From Serratia ficaria (lineage in GTDB: Bacteria > Pseudomonadota > Gammaproteobacteria > Enterobacterales > Enterobacteriaceae), in assembly GCF_900187015.1 (NCBI RefSeq), contig NZ_LT906479.1, positions 1,488,001 through 1,552,000 on the forward strand: a DNA stretch of 64,000 bases. Reading direction: 5' to 3'. The notes under the pieces were generated by a model. That model was not told the origin of the DNA. It made no database searches and saw only the letters and a list, made by a program, of their open reading frames with translations. Numbering within the stretch: the first letter of the stretch is position 1; each line of letters starts with the position of its first letter. Below, one piece after another: positions 33,467-42,365 of the stretch. A program made the translations under genes and the position numbers.

Positions 33467-33724
33467 TTAATTGTAGATGATCGCCGTACCGTGCATTTTG
33501 TTGTCGCCGGTGGTCGCGATGATCTGGAAGGATTTGGCGCCGGCTTCGTCCGCCTTGGCCGCCAGTTTGTTTTCCAGGCTGCTGAGGTCTGAAGCCCCGC
33601 TAACGGTCACGACGCCGGCTTTTTGCAGGTCGGCAGGCTGAGCGTTAACCAGTTCAGCGGCGAAACTACCGAAAGAAACTGAGGCCAGTGCGATAGCGGC
33701 GATGGTAATTTTCAGGTTTTTCAT
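33467..33724 (-). CDS. Periplasmic DUF1471 (YdgH/BhsA/McbA-like) protein, copy 1
   Basis: The 85-residue precursor has a signal peptide (MKNLKITIAAIALASVSFGS, cleaved near SFA-AE) and a DUF1471 domain with the typical V-x-V-S-G-A-S-D-L and AKADEAGAKSFQII segments and a C-terminal HGTAIIYN. Members such as BhsA, McbA and YhcN are induced by stress and affect biofilm or surface properties. It is about 74% identical by eye to the gene at 33929. The promoter has the shared -35/-10 and TCGTTAA/TTAACGA elements described separately. Confidence 0.88.
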   Translation of the reverse strand: MKNLKITIAAIALASVSFGSFAAELVNAQPADLQKAGVVTVSGASDLSSLENKLAAKADEAGAKSFQIIATTGDNKMHGTAIIYN

Positions 33725-33770
33725 GGTCTTATTTCCTATCTCTGTTCTGTATGATGTTTGTTCTGTTTGG

Positions 33771-33851
33771 TCGTTAAATTAATTAACGATCGATAATTTA
33801 ATGTTAGACGCCGGTTCGACGCTTTGCAAGTATTTTTTTAATGCTCGTTAA
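33771..33851 (-). promoter_or_regulatory. Promoter of DUF1471 copy 1 with repeated TCGTTAA elements
   Basis: On the minus strand, -35 TTGCAA (33824-33829) and -10 TAACAT (33801-33806) are 17 bp apart. Just after the -10 lies the inverted repeat TCGTTAA (33771-33777) / TTAACGA (33783-33789), and another TCGTTAA half (33845-33851) lies above the -35. The same layout precedes copy 2. TetR-type repression from the adjacent gene is the simplest reading. Confidence 0.65.
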
Positions 33852-33928
33852 TTAATTTGTGCTATTTCGTCGTTCATCTCATGGGCTTTGCCCGGGTACC
33901 GTGGCGATGAATGACGCTTAACGCATTG

Positions 33929-34186
33929 TTATTTATAAATTACTGCGGTGCCATGCAGCTGGTTGTTGCCGCCTGCGCCGATGATGCGGAAGGATTTGGC
34001 TCCGGCTTGATCGGCTTTGGCCGCCAGGCCGGCTTCCAGCGAGGTGATATCAGAGGCGCCGCTGACGCTGATCACGCCCACTTTTTGCTGATCCTGCGGT
34101 TGGCTGTTGACCAGATCGGCGGCGAAGCTGCCGAAGGATGCGCCGGCAAGGGCGATGGCTGCCAGAGTTATTTTTAAGTTTTTCAT
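33929..34186 (-). CDS. Periplasmic DUF1471 (YdgH/BhsA/McbA-like) protein, copy 2
   Basis: The 85-residue protein shares signal peptide and domain with copy 1: MKNLKITLAAIALAGASFGS, VISVSGASDITSLEAGLAAK and HGTAVIYK. The two genes are in tandem, each with its own copy of the same promoter, so they arose by a duplication that included the control region. It is divergent from the TetR gene at 34362. Likely role: small periplasmic stress protein, by family. Confidence 0.88.
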   Translation of the reverse strand: MKNLKITLAAIALAGASFGSFAADLVNSQPQDQQKVGVISVSGASDITSLEAGLAAKADQAGAKSFRIIGAGGNNQLHGTAVIYK

Positions 34187-34234
34187 GATGTTAATTCCTA
34201 TCCGATAAGGGTGATATGGCGTTTTGTCTGTCTG

Positions 34235-34317
34235 TCGTCAATATTTATTAACGATCGATAACTAAATGCTAATCGCTTCTCGACGGCGGCGCAATATTTT
34301 TTTATAATGATCGTTAA
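34235..34317. promoter_or_regulatory. Shared control region of DUF1471 copy 2 and the TetR gene
   Basis: On the minus strand, -35 TTGCGC (34289-34294) and -10 TAGCAT (34266-34271) have a 17-bp spacer. TTAACGATCGATAA (34248-34261) is identical to 33783-33796 in the first promoter, with TCGTCAA at 34235-34241 as the imperfect partner arm. TCGTTAA (34311-34317) lies 45 bp before the TetR start. A regulator binding here would control both directions. Confidence 0.68.
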
Positions 34318-34361
34318 TTTAATTTGTCAGCCCTGCTGCGGGGCGGGATAAGAGAGGGTCT

Positions 34362-35006
34362 ATGAGCATCGATGAAGAGGTCTGCGCCAAGAAAAGCCGC
34401 GGCAGACCGAAACAGTTTGATCGTGACCGTGCGTTGGAAAGCGCACTCGAACTGTTCTGGCGGCACGGTTATGAGTCCACCTCGTTGGCGGACCTGGTCG
34501 AAGTGACCGGCGCCAAGGCGCCCACTCTGTACGCCGAGTTCGGCAACAAGGAAGGGCTGTTCCGCGCGGCGGTCGAGCGCTACCTGCAAAAATACGCCAC
34601 CTGCACCAACCAGCTGTTGGAACAGGAGTTGCCGGTGGCGGAGATCGTCGAAGCCTACGTGCGCTCTTCCGCCGAGGTATTTACCGATCCGGACACCCCG
34701 TCCGGCTGCTTTATGGTGTGCGCCTCCGCTGCGCTGTCATCTTCCTCGGATGACGTCGCCCAAATGCTGCGCCGCAAACATCATGCGCAGGAAGCCAGCC
34801 TGAAGGACTGTTTTGACCGCAAGGTGCAGCAGGGGGAACTGTTGGCGAAAACCGATACCGCACTGCTGGCCAAATACATTATCTGCACCATAGAGGGTAT
34901 GTCGGTGCAGGCGCGCGAAGGGGCGGGGCGAGAGGATTTGCTGCGGCTGCTGGATGCGCTGATGCTGGTGTGGCCGCGTCTCAGCCAGATTGGCAATAAG
35001 GTATAA
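34362..35006 (+). CDS. TetR-family repressor
   Basis: The 214-residue protein has an N-terminal TetR HTH (residues about 15-65: RALESALELFWRHGYESTSL, ADLVEVTGAKAPTLYAEFGN) and a C-terminal ligand domain with PSGCFMVCASAALSSSSDDV of the YcdC/AefR-like group. It is divergent from DUF1471 copy 2, and both lie around repeated TCGTTAA elements. It likely represses itself and the two DUF1471 genes until an unknown ligand or stress relieves it. A GGCCCGGC hairpin follows the stop. Confidence 0.88.
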   Translation: MSIDEEVCAKKSRGRPKQFDRDRALESALELFWRHGYESTSLADLVEVTGAKAPTLYAEFGNKEGLFRAAVERYLQKYATCTNQLLEQELPVAEIVEAYVRSSAEVFTDPDTPSGCFMVCASAALSSSSDDVAQMLRRKHHAQEASLKDCFDRKVQQGELLAKTDTALLAKYIICTIEGMSVQAREGAGREDLLRLLDALMLVWPRLSQIGNKV

Positions 35007-35017
35007 GTATCGGATGG

Positions 35018-35037
35018 GCCCGGCTTGCGCCGGGCCG
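35018..35037. terminator. Hairpin after the TetR gene
   Basis: GGCCCGGC and GCCGGGCC pair around TTGC, between the TetR stop and the broken metQ-like gene on the other strand. It lacks a U-tract. Confidence 0.5.
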
Positions 35038-35048
35038 TGGGGCGGGGG

Positions 35049-35252
35049 TTACTGATTAACCGGGATCACCGCGCCCTGGTATTTCTGGCGGATAAAGTCC
35101 TGGATCGGTTTGGAGTGCAGCGCCTTCACCAACGCCACGATCTCCGGCTTGTTCACGTCCGCCCGCTGCACGGTGATGATGTTGGCGTTGTCCGGCAGAT
35201 CCTTCAGGCTTTTGTATTTTTTCGAGTAGATGCCGATCGGTTCGATATTAGC
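35049..35252 (-). pseudogene. Internally deleted MetQ/NlpA-type lipoprotein gene relic
   Basis: The minus-strand frame reads ANIEPIGIYSKKYKSLKDLP directly joined to NIITVQRADVNKPEI and the end KYQGAVIPVNQ, then stop. Intact NlpA/MetQ proteins have about 110 more residues (the IPNDPTNxGRALxLL region onward) between these blocks, as in the intact gene at 3.7 kb. The signal peptide and N-terminal half are also missing; the relic abuts the acetyltransferase stop. So both an upstream and an internal deletion have occurred, leaving 67 codons. Confidence 0.8.
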
Positions 35253-35691
35253 GTTTTTCCAGCTTCATGTGCAGCAGCGGGAAAGGGTTGCCCTGGCCGT
35301 CCAGCGCCGAGCGGCCGGTGACCTCGAAACCGTAATGGCGATAAAAACCGCTGGCCTGCGGATTCTGCTCGTTAACGTCCAGCTGCAGTTCGTCGTGCAG
35401 CGTCTCCGCGTGCGCCAATAGCGCCCGGCCCACGCCCTTGCCGCGCTGTTCGGCGTCGATAAACAGCATCTCCACCTTGTTGCCGTCCAGTCCGATAAAG
35501 CCGCACGGATGCCCCGGCCGATCTTCGGCTACCCAGACGCTGACCGCCGGCAGGTAGTCGTTAAGCACCAGCGGGTACAGCTGGGCGATATTGTCTTCGG
35601 TGAGAAAGTGGTGGGTGGCGCGCACCGACCGCTGCCAGATCTCTGCCAGTTGCGCGTTGTCTTGCGCCGCGCGTGCTCTGATGGTAATCAT
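35248..35691 (-). CDS. yjaB: GNAT N-acetyltransferase, YjaB-like
   Basis: The 147-residue protein resembles E. coli YjaB: IWQRSVRATHHFL near the N-terminus, VEMLFIDAEQRGKGVGRALL as acetyl-CoA loop, DVNEQNPQASGFYRHYGFEV and the C-terminus PFPLLHMKLEK. The substrate is not established. The stop overlaps the edge of the deleted metQ-like relic. The upstream side faces the MpaB gene divergently. Confidence 0.85.
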   Translation of the reverse strand: MITIRARAAQDNAQLAEIWQRSVRATHHFLTEDNIAQLYPLVLNDYLPAVSVWVAEDRPGHPCGFIGLDGNKVEMLFIDAEQRGKGVGRALLAHAETLHDELQLDVNEQNPQASGFYRHYGFEVTGRSALDGQGNPFPLLHMKLEKR

Positions 35692-35867
35692 TGCAATGTC
35701 CGTTATTTAATGAATGCATAACCAATAAATTTAAGCCCGTCCCCGGCGTCTGGCAACGGCGAATTCGCCGCGCCGCCTGTCGCGGGTTCCCGTTCGGCGC
35801 CGGCCGGGCGATCGGGACCGCGGGCCGCGTGTTACACTGGCCCCGGGCGGTAAACGAGGTCAGGCAG

Positions 35868-36740
35868 ATGGAAGCGGTGCGCGCGGCGATTGAAAAACAG
35901 GTAATAGGCTTGACCGGGCTGGCGCTCGGCGGAGTGGACTTCGAAAATCCGCCGGGCGATCCCGGCCTGTTTGGCCCGCAGTCGGTCATCTGGCAAGTGC
36001 ACAATGATTTCACCTCGATGCTGTGCGGCGGCGTCAGCGCTTTGCTGCTGCAGATGCTGCACCCGCTGGCGCTGGCCGGGGTGTGGGATCACTCCAATTT
36101 TCGCGCAGACATGCTTGGCCGCCTGCGCCGCACCAGTCAGTTCGTCTCCGTCACCACCTTCGGGCCCACCGCCGAAGCCGAAAGGCTGATCGCCAAAGTC
36201 AAGGCCATACACCTGCGGGTCAATGGCGTCGGCAGCGACGGCACCCCCTATGCCGCCAGCGATCCCGACCTGCTCACCTGGGTGCACGTGGCGGAAAGCA
36301 GCCGCTTTTTGGCGAGCCATCTGCGCTACCGCAACCCGCAACTCTCCCGCGATTCGCAGGACCGGTATTACCGGGAGGCGGCGCGCATCGCCGCCGCGCT
36401 GGGCGCGCGCGATATCCCAACCTCCTGCGCGCAGGTGGAGGATTATCTGCAGCGGATGCGGCCGCAGCTGGCGTGCGATGCGCGTACGCGGGAAGTGGCG
36501 CGCATTCTGCTGGCCGCCCCGGCGCCCAGTGCGCTGGCGCGGCCTTTCGCCGCGCTGGTGATGCAGGCGGGGATCGATCTGCTGCCGCCCTGGGCGCAGC
36601 GGCAGTTTGATTTTCATCCCGGCGCGCTGCGGCGGCGGCTGGTGCGCACCGGCGTCGCCGGGGTCGGCAAAGTGCTGCGCGGGTCGATGCGCAACGGCTC
36701 TTATCAGCGCGCCCAGCGGCGAATTAGCCGCGCCTCCTGA
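35868..36740 (+). CDS. MpaB/Lcp-like oxygenase family protein (DUF2236)
   Basis: The 290-residue protein belongs to the oxygenase MpaB (DUF2236) family. Characteristic segments are LLQMLHPLALAGVWDHSNFR, RTSQFVSVTTFGPTAEAERL and DLLTWVHVAESSRFLASHL, the His-containing helices that hold heme b in rubber oxygenase Lcp. Natural substrates of most bacterial members are unknown. I start at ATG 35868, preceded by GAGGT, rather than at the earlier in-frame ATG. No signal peptide is visible. Confidence 0.82.
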   Translation: MEAVRAAIEKQVIGLTGLALGGVDFENPPGDPGLFGPQSVIWQVHNDFTSMLCGGVSALLLQMLHPLALAGVWDHSNFRADMLGRLRRTSQFVSVTTFGPTAEAERLIAKVKAIHLRVNGVGSDGTPYAASDPDLLTWVHVAESSRFLASHLRYRNPQLSRDSQDRYYREAARIAAALGARDIPTSCAQVEDYLQRMRPQLACDARTREVARILLAAPAPSALARPFAALVMQAGIDLLPPWAQRQFDFHPGALRRRLVRTGVAGVGKVLRGSMRNGSYQRAQRRISRAS

Positions 36741-36913
36741 GCCGACGCGCACTATAGTTATTAGCAATAACCCAATGTTTCTCTCCGCTTACGGTCGCTT
36801 TTGAGACTTTTACGGGTGATTCGGCCAGTAATGCGCTTTACACTTGGGAAAAGCCAAATTCCATTTTAGCGCGCAGCACACTTTTGCCTGCGCCCTGACC
36901 CTATTGAGGTGAT

Positions 36914-38017
36914 ATGAACGAGTCATACGTACTTGCTGAAGTCAGTAATGAGAACCAGACGCTGGTCGCGGTGGTTCAGCAAGATCATCGGGCAGCTTAT
37001 TTCTATATCTACCCAACCGAAGAAACCGGCGAACGTTTTCAGGTGCGCGCCTGTTGGCTGCGCAACCTGGCCGCCGCGCCGCTGCAGGAAGATCGCGCCG
37101 CGCTGGAACAGGGCCAGCCGCCGATGCTGGCGGCCGAGTTTTGCCGCAACCTGGAGGGGGAAGCGCCGCTCAATCCCGAAGGATTGATGGTGGTGTGGAC
37201 CGAAAGCGACGACGGCGCCGCGCTGTGGTACTACGGCCAACTGTTGGCGGTGATCCCCGGCTGGAGCCTGTATATCGATCATTCGGTGTGCTATTCCGCC
37301 AGCTGCATCAAGGAAAGCCCGCTGGCTTATCCGCTCGGTTCGGCGTCCACCAATACCCAGTACGCGCTGGCGGAAAACACCCGTCAATTCTGGCGCAGCT
37401 GGCAGCGGGAAGAAGGCAACCCCTGGCCGAAAATGCAGAGCGACTATCAGGCGCGTTACGAACCGCATTTTGGTCCGTCGGTAAAATACTACGCCATCGA
37501 TCAGGGCAAATGGCCGCCGATGGCCATCACCCAGCATGAGCGCGACGGCATCTATTATTTCCTCACCATGGGCGTCAGCATTCGGCCGATGCCCTGGGTG
37601 GAAATCCTGTTCAACGACGACGCCTCGCGCTATCGCCGCATGGAAATGGGCATCGCCATCGACAGCCAGTATATGACCGAAGACAACGCGGTGCAGATGG
37701 CCAGCGCGCTGGCCGGCTTCGCGCATGCGCCCTGGGCCAGGCTGACCTGGTTCGGCGAGGGGCATACGCTGGAGTCCGAAGTGGCGCCGCTGGGCTACGC
37801 AGGCTATGTGTTATCGTCGTCGTTTTACCCGTACCACGAGCATCTGACGCTGCCGAAGCAGTATGGCGACCCGGTGAATATCTTTTGGGCCAGCCCGGTG
37901 TTCGAAGCCGAACGCCAGCTGGCGCAGGCCACGCCGAACGGCGGGCACGATCTGATCGGCAAGCTGCGCGAACAGGGCGTCGATCATATCTTCCGCCCGC
38001 GGCAGCCGGTATGCTGA
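36914..38017 (+). CDS. Suppressor-of-fused (SUFU) domain protein with N-terminal extension
   Basis: The 367-residue protein has a C-terminal SUFU-like domain (from about residue 180: DGIYYFLTMGVSIRPMP, YGDPVNIFWASPVFEAERQL) and an N-terminal region of about 170 residues rich in Trp and acidic residues (GLMVVWTESDDGAALWYYGQ). SUFU domains in bacteria are widespread; some are immunity proteins of polymorphic toxins. No toxin gene is adjacent. The cysteine hydrolase gene follows 27 bp downstream, so the two may be cotranscribed. The function is unknown. Confidence 0.78.
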   Translation: MNESYVLAEVSNENQTLVAVVQQDHRAAYFYIYPTEETGERFQVRACWLRNLAAAPLQEDRAALEQGQPPMLAAEFCRNLEGEAPLNPEGLMVVWTESDDGAALWYYGQLLAVIPGWSLYIDHSVCYSASCIKESPLAYPLGSASTNTQYALAENTRQFWRSWQREEGNPWPKMQSDYQARYEPHFGPSVKYYAIDQGKWPPMAITQHERDGIYYFLTMGVSIRPMPWVEILFNDDASRYRRMEMGIAIDSQYMTEDNAVQMASALAGFAHAPWARLTWFGEGHTLESEVAPLGYAGYVLSSSFYPYHEHLTLPKQYGDPVNIFWASPVFEAERQLAQATPNGGHDLIGKLREQGVDHIFRPRQPVC

Positions 38018-38044
38018 AGCGGTCTTTTTAAGCGAGGAAACGTC

Positions 38045-38572
38045 ATGAAGTCAGCGCTGTTGGTCATCGATGTGCAAGAGGGATTGTTCACGCCACCGCC
38101 GGCGGACGCCGGGGCGGTGGTGGAGCGTATCAATCGGCTGAGCGCCGGCGCCCGCAAGGCCGGCGCGCCGGTGATTTTCATTCAGCACCAAACCGCGCAC
38201 CAAGAGCTGCCTCACGGCAGCGACGCCTGGCGGCTGCACGCCGGTCTGCAGGTGGAGGAGGGCGATCATCGGGTGGAGAAAACCACGCCGGATTCGTTCC
38301 TGCGCACCCGCCTCGGGCCGCTGCTGATCGCCAACGGCGTCTCTCGGCTGGTGATCTGCGGCTACTCCACCGAGTTTTGCGTCGATACCACCACCCGCCG
38401 CGCCGCCGGTCTCGGCTACCCGGTCACGCTGGCGGCGGACGCCCACACCAGCCACGACAAGCCGCACGCCAGCGGCCGGCAGATCCGCGAGCACCATAAC
38501 GCCACGCTGTCGAACATCGAGAGCTTCGGCGTGGCGATCAATGCGCTGCCGACGGCGGACGTCCGCTTCTGA
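38045..38572 (+). CDS. Isochorismatase-family cysteine hydrolase
   Basis: The 175-residue protein has the fold of isochorismatase and nicotinamidase enzymes. The catalytic triad is visible as Asp10 in LLVIDVQEGLF, Lys in RVEKTTPDSF, and Cys in VICGYSTEFCVDTTTRRAAG. Its substrate may be an amide or N-carbamoyl compound; this cannot be narrowed. Start ATG 38045 follows GAGGAAA. A strong GC hairpin separates it from the convergent dehydrogenase. Confidence 0.87.
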   Translation: MKSALLVIDVQEGLFTPPPADAGAVVERINRLSAGARKAGAPVIFIQHQTAHQELPHGSDAWRLHAGLQVEEGDHRVEKTTPDSFLRTRLGPLLIANGVSRLVICGYSTEFCVDTTTRRAAGLGYPVTLAADAHTSHDKPHASGRQIREHHNATLSNIESFGVAINALPTADVRF

Positions 38573-38576
38573 CGCC

Positions 38577-38602
38577 GACGGGCCCGGCTTGCCGGGCCCG
38601 TC
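38577..38602. terminator. 12-bp stem hairpin between convergent genes
   Basis: GACGGGCCCGGC and GCCGGGCCCGTC pair around TT, four bases after the hydrolase stop and three bases before the dehydrogenase stop. It is the longest of the GCCCGGC-type hairpins here and probably terminates both genes. Confidence 0.65.
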
Positions 38603-38605
38603 GCT

Positions 38606-39481
38606 TTACGCCAGTCCCGCTCTTCGCGCCGCCACCTTGGCCAGCGCCGCCCAGTCCAAATCCGCATCGCCCTGCGCCATCGCGTCGAGGAAGTTATCCT
38701 TCAGCACGCCGGCGAACGGCATCGGCGTATGGCTATTGGCGCCGGCTTCCAGCGCCAGCCCGACATCCTTCAACCCCAGCGCCAGTTTAAAACCGGCCGG
38801 CGAATATCGCTCCGCGGCGATCAGCGCGCCGTAGCCCTGGTAGGCCGGCGAGGCGAAGGCGGTGCTGGTCAGCATCTGCAGGTAGTCGGCGCTGGAAACC
38901 CCGTAGTTGCGCACCAGCGCGCTGCCCTCCGCCATGGCCTCGATGGCGCTGGCCAGCGTGAAATTGGTGGCGATCTTGACGATGTTGGCCTGTTCGGGGC
39001 GCTCGCCGAAATGCCAGGTTTGCTGGCCGAGCGCGTCGAACAGCGGCTGCACCTGCGCCAGCAGCCGCGCATCGCCGGCCGCCAGGATGTTCAGCTTGCC
39101 GGCGGCGGCCACGTCGACCCGGCCGAGCACCGGCGCGGCGACGTAGCCGACGCCGCGCTCCTGGTGTTGGGCCGCCAGCCGCCTGGCCAGCTCGACGGAG
39201 ACCGTCGCCATATTGATGTGGGTGGTCCCCGGCCTGAGCCGCTGCAGCAGCCCGCTGTCCACCACCACCTGCTGGGTGGCGGCGTCGTTGGCCAGCATGG
39301 TGATCAGCACCTCCACCTCGGCCAGCTCTTCGGGCCGCTGCGCCTGCAGTGCGCCGGCGGCGACCAGCGGTTGCGCCGCCTGCGGCGAACGGTTCCACAC
39401 CTTCAGCGCAAAGCCCGCCCGCAACAGGTTGGCCGCCATGGCGCTGCCCATCCCTCCCAATCCGGCAAATCCGATCTTCAT
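38606..39481 (-). CDS. Beta-hydroxyacid dehydrogenase (3-hydroxyisobutyrate dehydrogenase family)
   Basis: The 291-residue protein has an N-terminal Rossmann fold with GFAGLGGMGSAMAANLLRAG, the motif VEVLITMLANDAATQQVV, and an all-helical C-domain containing the catalytic Lys in NIVKIATNFTLASAIEAMAE. The family reduces or oxidises 3-hydroxyacids and related aldehydes with NAD(P). The substrate is unknown. I start at ATG 39479-39481; the longer frame begins with MKGLNLKKERV and lacks support. Confidence 0.87.
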   Translation of the reverse strand: MKIGFAGLGGMGSAMAANLLRAGFALKVWNRSPQAAQPLVAAGALQAQRPEELAEVEVLITMLANDAATQQVVVDSGLLQRLRPGTTHINMATVSVELARRLAAQHQERGVGYVAAPVLGRVDVAAAGKLNILAAGDARLLAQVQPLFDALGQQTWHFGERPEQANIVKIATNFTLASAIEAMAEGSALVRNYGVSSADYLQMLTSTAFASPAYQGYGALIAAERYSPAGFKLALGLKDVGLALEAGANSHTPMPFAGVLKDNFLDAMAQGDADLDWAALAKVAARRAGLA

Positions 39482-39583
39482 CACGCGTTCCTTTTTCAGG
39501 TTGAGTCCCTTCACCCTAGCGCGCCGGGCCAGGAACGCCAGCGCCGGAATGTAACGCTTTCTTAACCGACTCGGGCGCCACCG

Positions 39584-39611
39584 TTGACATCATTATCGAT
39601 TGGGGTATACC
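39584..39611 (+). promoter_or_regulatory. Promoter of the trp-leader/trpS2 operon
   Basis: TTGACA (39584-39589) is followed at 16 bp by TATACC (39606-39611), eight bases before the leader peptide ATG. No obvious TrpR operator is visible, so control seems to rest on attenuation. Confidence 0.65.
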
Positions 39612-39619
39612 TTAGTCGC

Positions 39620-39673
39620 ATGAATACGCCCCTGCTTTCCCTCCATAGCCAGTCATGGTGGCGCCTCTACTGA
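39620..39673 (+). CDS. Trp-Trp leader peptide of trpS2
   Basis: The 17-residue frame MNTPLLSLHSQSWWRLY carries adjacent Trp codons at 39656-39661 and stops with TGA at 39671. It is followed by RNA segments that can form pause, antiterminator and terminator structures. Ribosome stalling at the Trp codons when charged tRNA-Trp is scarce would free segment 2 (39674-39680) to pair with segment 3 (39704-39710). This is the classical trp-operon arrangement, applied here to a tRNA synthetase gene. Confidence 0.85.
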   Translation: MNTPLLSLHSQSWWRLY

Positions 39674-39729
39674 GGCGGCACGGGTATTCACATCTATTTT
39701 CAATGCCGCCGGTTCGGGCGGCATTTTTT
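39662..39729 (+). terminator. Transcription attenuator of trpS2
   Basis: The pause hairpin is CGCCTC (39662-39667) with GAGGCG (39672-39677). The antiterminator pairs GGCGGCA (39674-39680) with TGCCGCC (39704-39710). The terminator pairs the same TGCCGCC with GGCGGCA (39717-39723) around GGTTCG, followed by six T (39724-39729). Segments 2 and 4 are identical, so the alternative structures are exact. Confidence 0.88.
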
Positions 39730-39739
39730 ATTGCGTTGA

Positions 39740-40780
<1,041 letters not shown>

Positions 40781-40783
40781 ACG

Positions 40784-40807
40784 CCGCTCCCGCCAAGCGG
40801 GGAGCGG
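40784..40807. terminator. Hairpin between trpS2 and lgoT
   Basis: CCGCTCCC and GGGAGCGG pair around an 8-nt loop between two convergent stops. No long U-tract follows. Confidence 0.5.
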
Positions 40808-40821
40808 GCCTTGGGGGAGCG

Positions 40822-42180
40822 TCAGGCTGCGCCGTCGACGATCGGGTGTTTGACCACGAAGACATACGACAGCGCGCCGATGACGGTGAAGCATGCGCAC
40901 AGGGTCAGCGCCAGGCTGAAGGAGTGGGTGGTATCCAGGATCCAACCGGTGATCACCGGCGCGAACGAGGCGAAGATAAAGCTGGCGAAGTTCTGGATGC
41001 TGCCCACCGACGCGGTCATGCGCGAGGTCACCGCGACGTGGATCAGCCCCCAGCAGGAGGTGCCGGCAAAGTGGATGCAGAACAGCGCCATGCCGATCAA
41101 CAGCACCGCGCTGTAGGTGGTGGTCGCCTGTGGGACCACGGCGGTAAAGGAGGCCGAGAGCAGCATGCCGGCCACGATGCAGATCTTGCGGCTTTTCAGC
41201 GGCGCCATGCCGCGGCGCACCAGAAAGTCGGTCACGAAGCCGTTCGACAGCATGCCGGCGGCGCCGAACAGGAACGGAATGGCGCTCATCAGGCCGGTGC
41301 TTTTCAGGTCCAGGTGGTAGGTGGTCTGCAGGTAGCCGGGCAGCCAGGCCAGATACAGCCAGGCGGTGTAATTGATGCCGCTGAAGCCGATCATCATGCC
41401 CCACATGGTGCGGTTTTTGAACAGCGCGCGCCACTCGCGGAAGTTCATCGGCTCCGGCCGCGCGCTGACGCTGCCGGCGTTCAAATAGGCCTGTTCCTGG
41501 GCGCTCAGGCTAACGTCCCGGCGGTTGCGGTACAGCATGTACCAGCCGATCGACAGCGCTATCCCCAGCACGCCGATGGTGATGAACATGCCGCGCCAGC
41601 CGAAGACCAGCATCATGGCGGTGAGGATTGGCGGGCTGATCGCCAGCCCGATGGTGGAGGCGGCATTGAAAATCCCCATCGGCATGCCGCGATCCTTGAT
41701 GTTGAACCAGTCGTTGATCACCTTCACGCCGCAGGGGTTCATCGGCGCTTCGCCGATCCCCAGGCCGATGCGCACCCAGATGAACTGGGTGAAGTTGTGG
41801 ATCATGCCGGACAGCGTCTGGAATACCGACCAGACGAACATGCCCAAGCCCAGCATGATGCGCGGTCCCTTGCGATCCAGCAGCGGCCCGCAGGGCAGTT
41901 GGGCGATGCCGTAGGCCAATGAGAACGCCGACAGCAGCAGGCCGATCTCGGTGCCGCTCAGGCCCATTTCCTCACGAATGGTGGAGTTCGCCACTGAGAG
42001 CGAGCTGCGGTCCAGAAAGTTAATTATTGCCGCCATAAATAACAGCAGCATGGCCGTGGTTTGAATTTTCTTTATTTTCGCCGAGCGGACCAGCATGCCG
42101 GCCGGCGGCATCGGGATCGGGCCGGCCGAATAAGGATCGGCCGCTTCTTTTCCGCGGTTAATGGCGCGACTTCTTTCCAT
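40822..42180 (-). CDS. lgoT: L-galactonate:H+ symporter, MFS
   Basis: The 452-residue transporter is very close to E. coli LgoT (YjjL): MAAIINFLDRSSLSVANSTI, YGIAQLPCGPLLDRKGPRIM, EAPMNPCGVKVINDWFNIKD and GINYTAWLYLAWLPGYLQTT. It belongs to the anion:cation symporter branch with 12 helices and a long N-terminal cytoplasmic tail. It imports L-galactonate. Together with lgoR and lgoD it forms the complete L-galactonate uptake and oxidation set, with lgoT and lgoR on one strand and lgoD divergent. Confidence 0.93.
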   Translation of the reverse strand: MERSRAINRGKEAADPYSAGPIPMPPAGMLVRSAKIKKIQTTAMLLLFMAAIINFLDRSSLSVANSTIREEMGLSGTEIGLLLSAFSLAYGIAQLPCGPLLDRKGPRIMLGLGMFVWSVFQTLSGMIHNFTQFIWVRIGLGIGEAPMNPCGVKVINDWFNIKDRGMPMGIFNAASTIGLAISPPILTAMMLVFGWRGMFITIGVLGIALSIGWYMLYRNRRDVSLSAQEQAYLNAGSVSARPEPMNFREWRALFKNRTMWGMMIGFSGINYTAWLYLAWLPGYLQTTYHLDLKSTGLMSAIPFLFGAAGMLSNGFVTDFLVRRGMAPLKSRKICIVAGMLLSASFTAVVPQATTTYSAVLLIGMALFCIHFAGTSCWGLIHVAVTSRMTASVGSIQNFASFIFASFAPVITGWILDTTHSFSLALTLCACFTVIGALSYVFVVKHPIVDGAA

Positions 42181-42365
42181 CTTGTCCTCCAGAATTTCGC
42201 ATTAATAATATTTATTATTCCGGGTATTCCCCTGGACGGTGTGTTGACGAGGGCAGTAGCAGGTGTTCGGCAGTAAGCCTAGATGGCGAAATATATTGGC
42301 TGGCGGTTTTGTCGCGGTTCCGTGCGGCGGCCGGTATTTTGCTGCTCTTTATCGGTTTTAAATGA

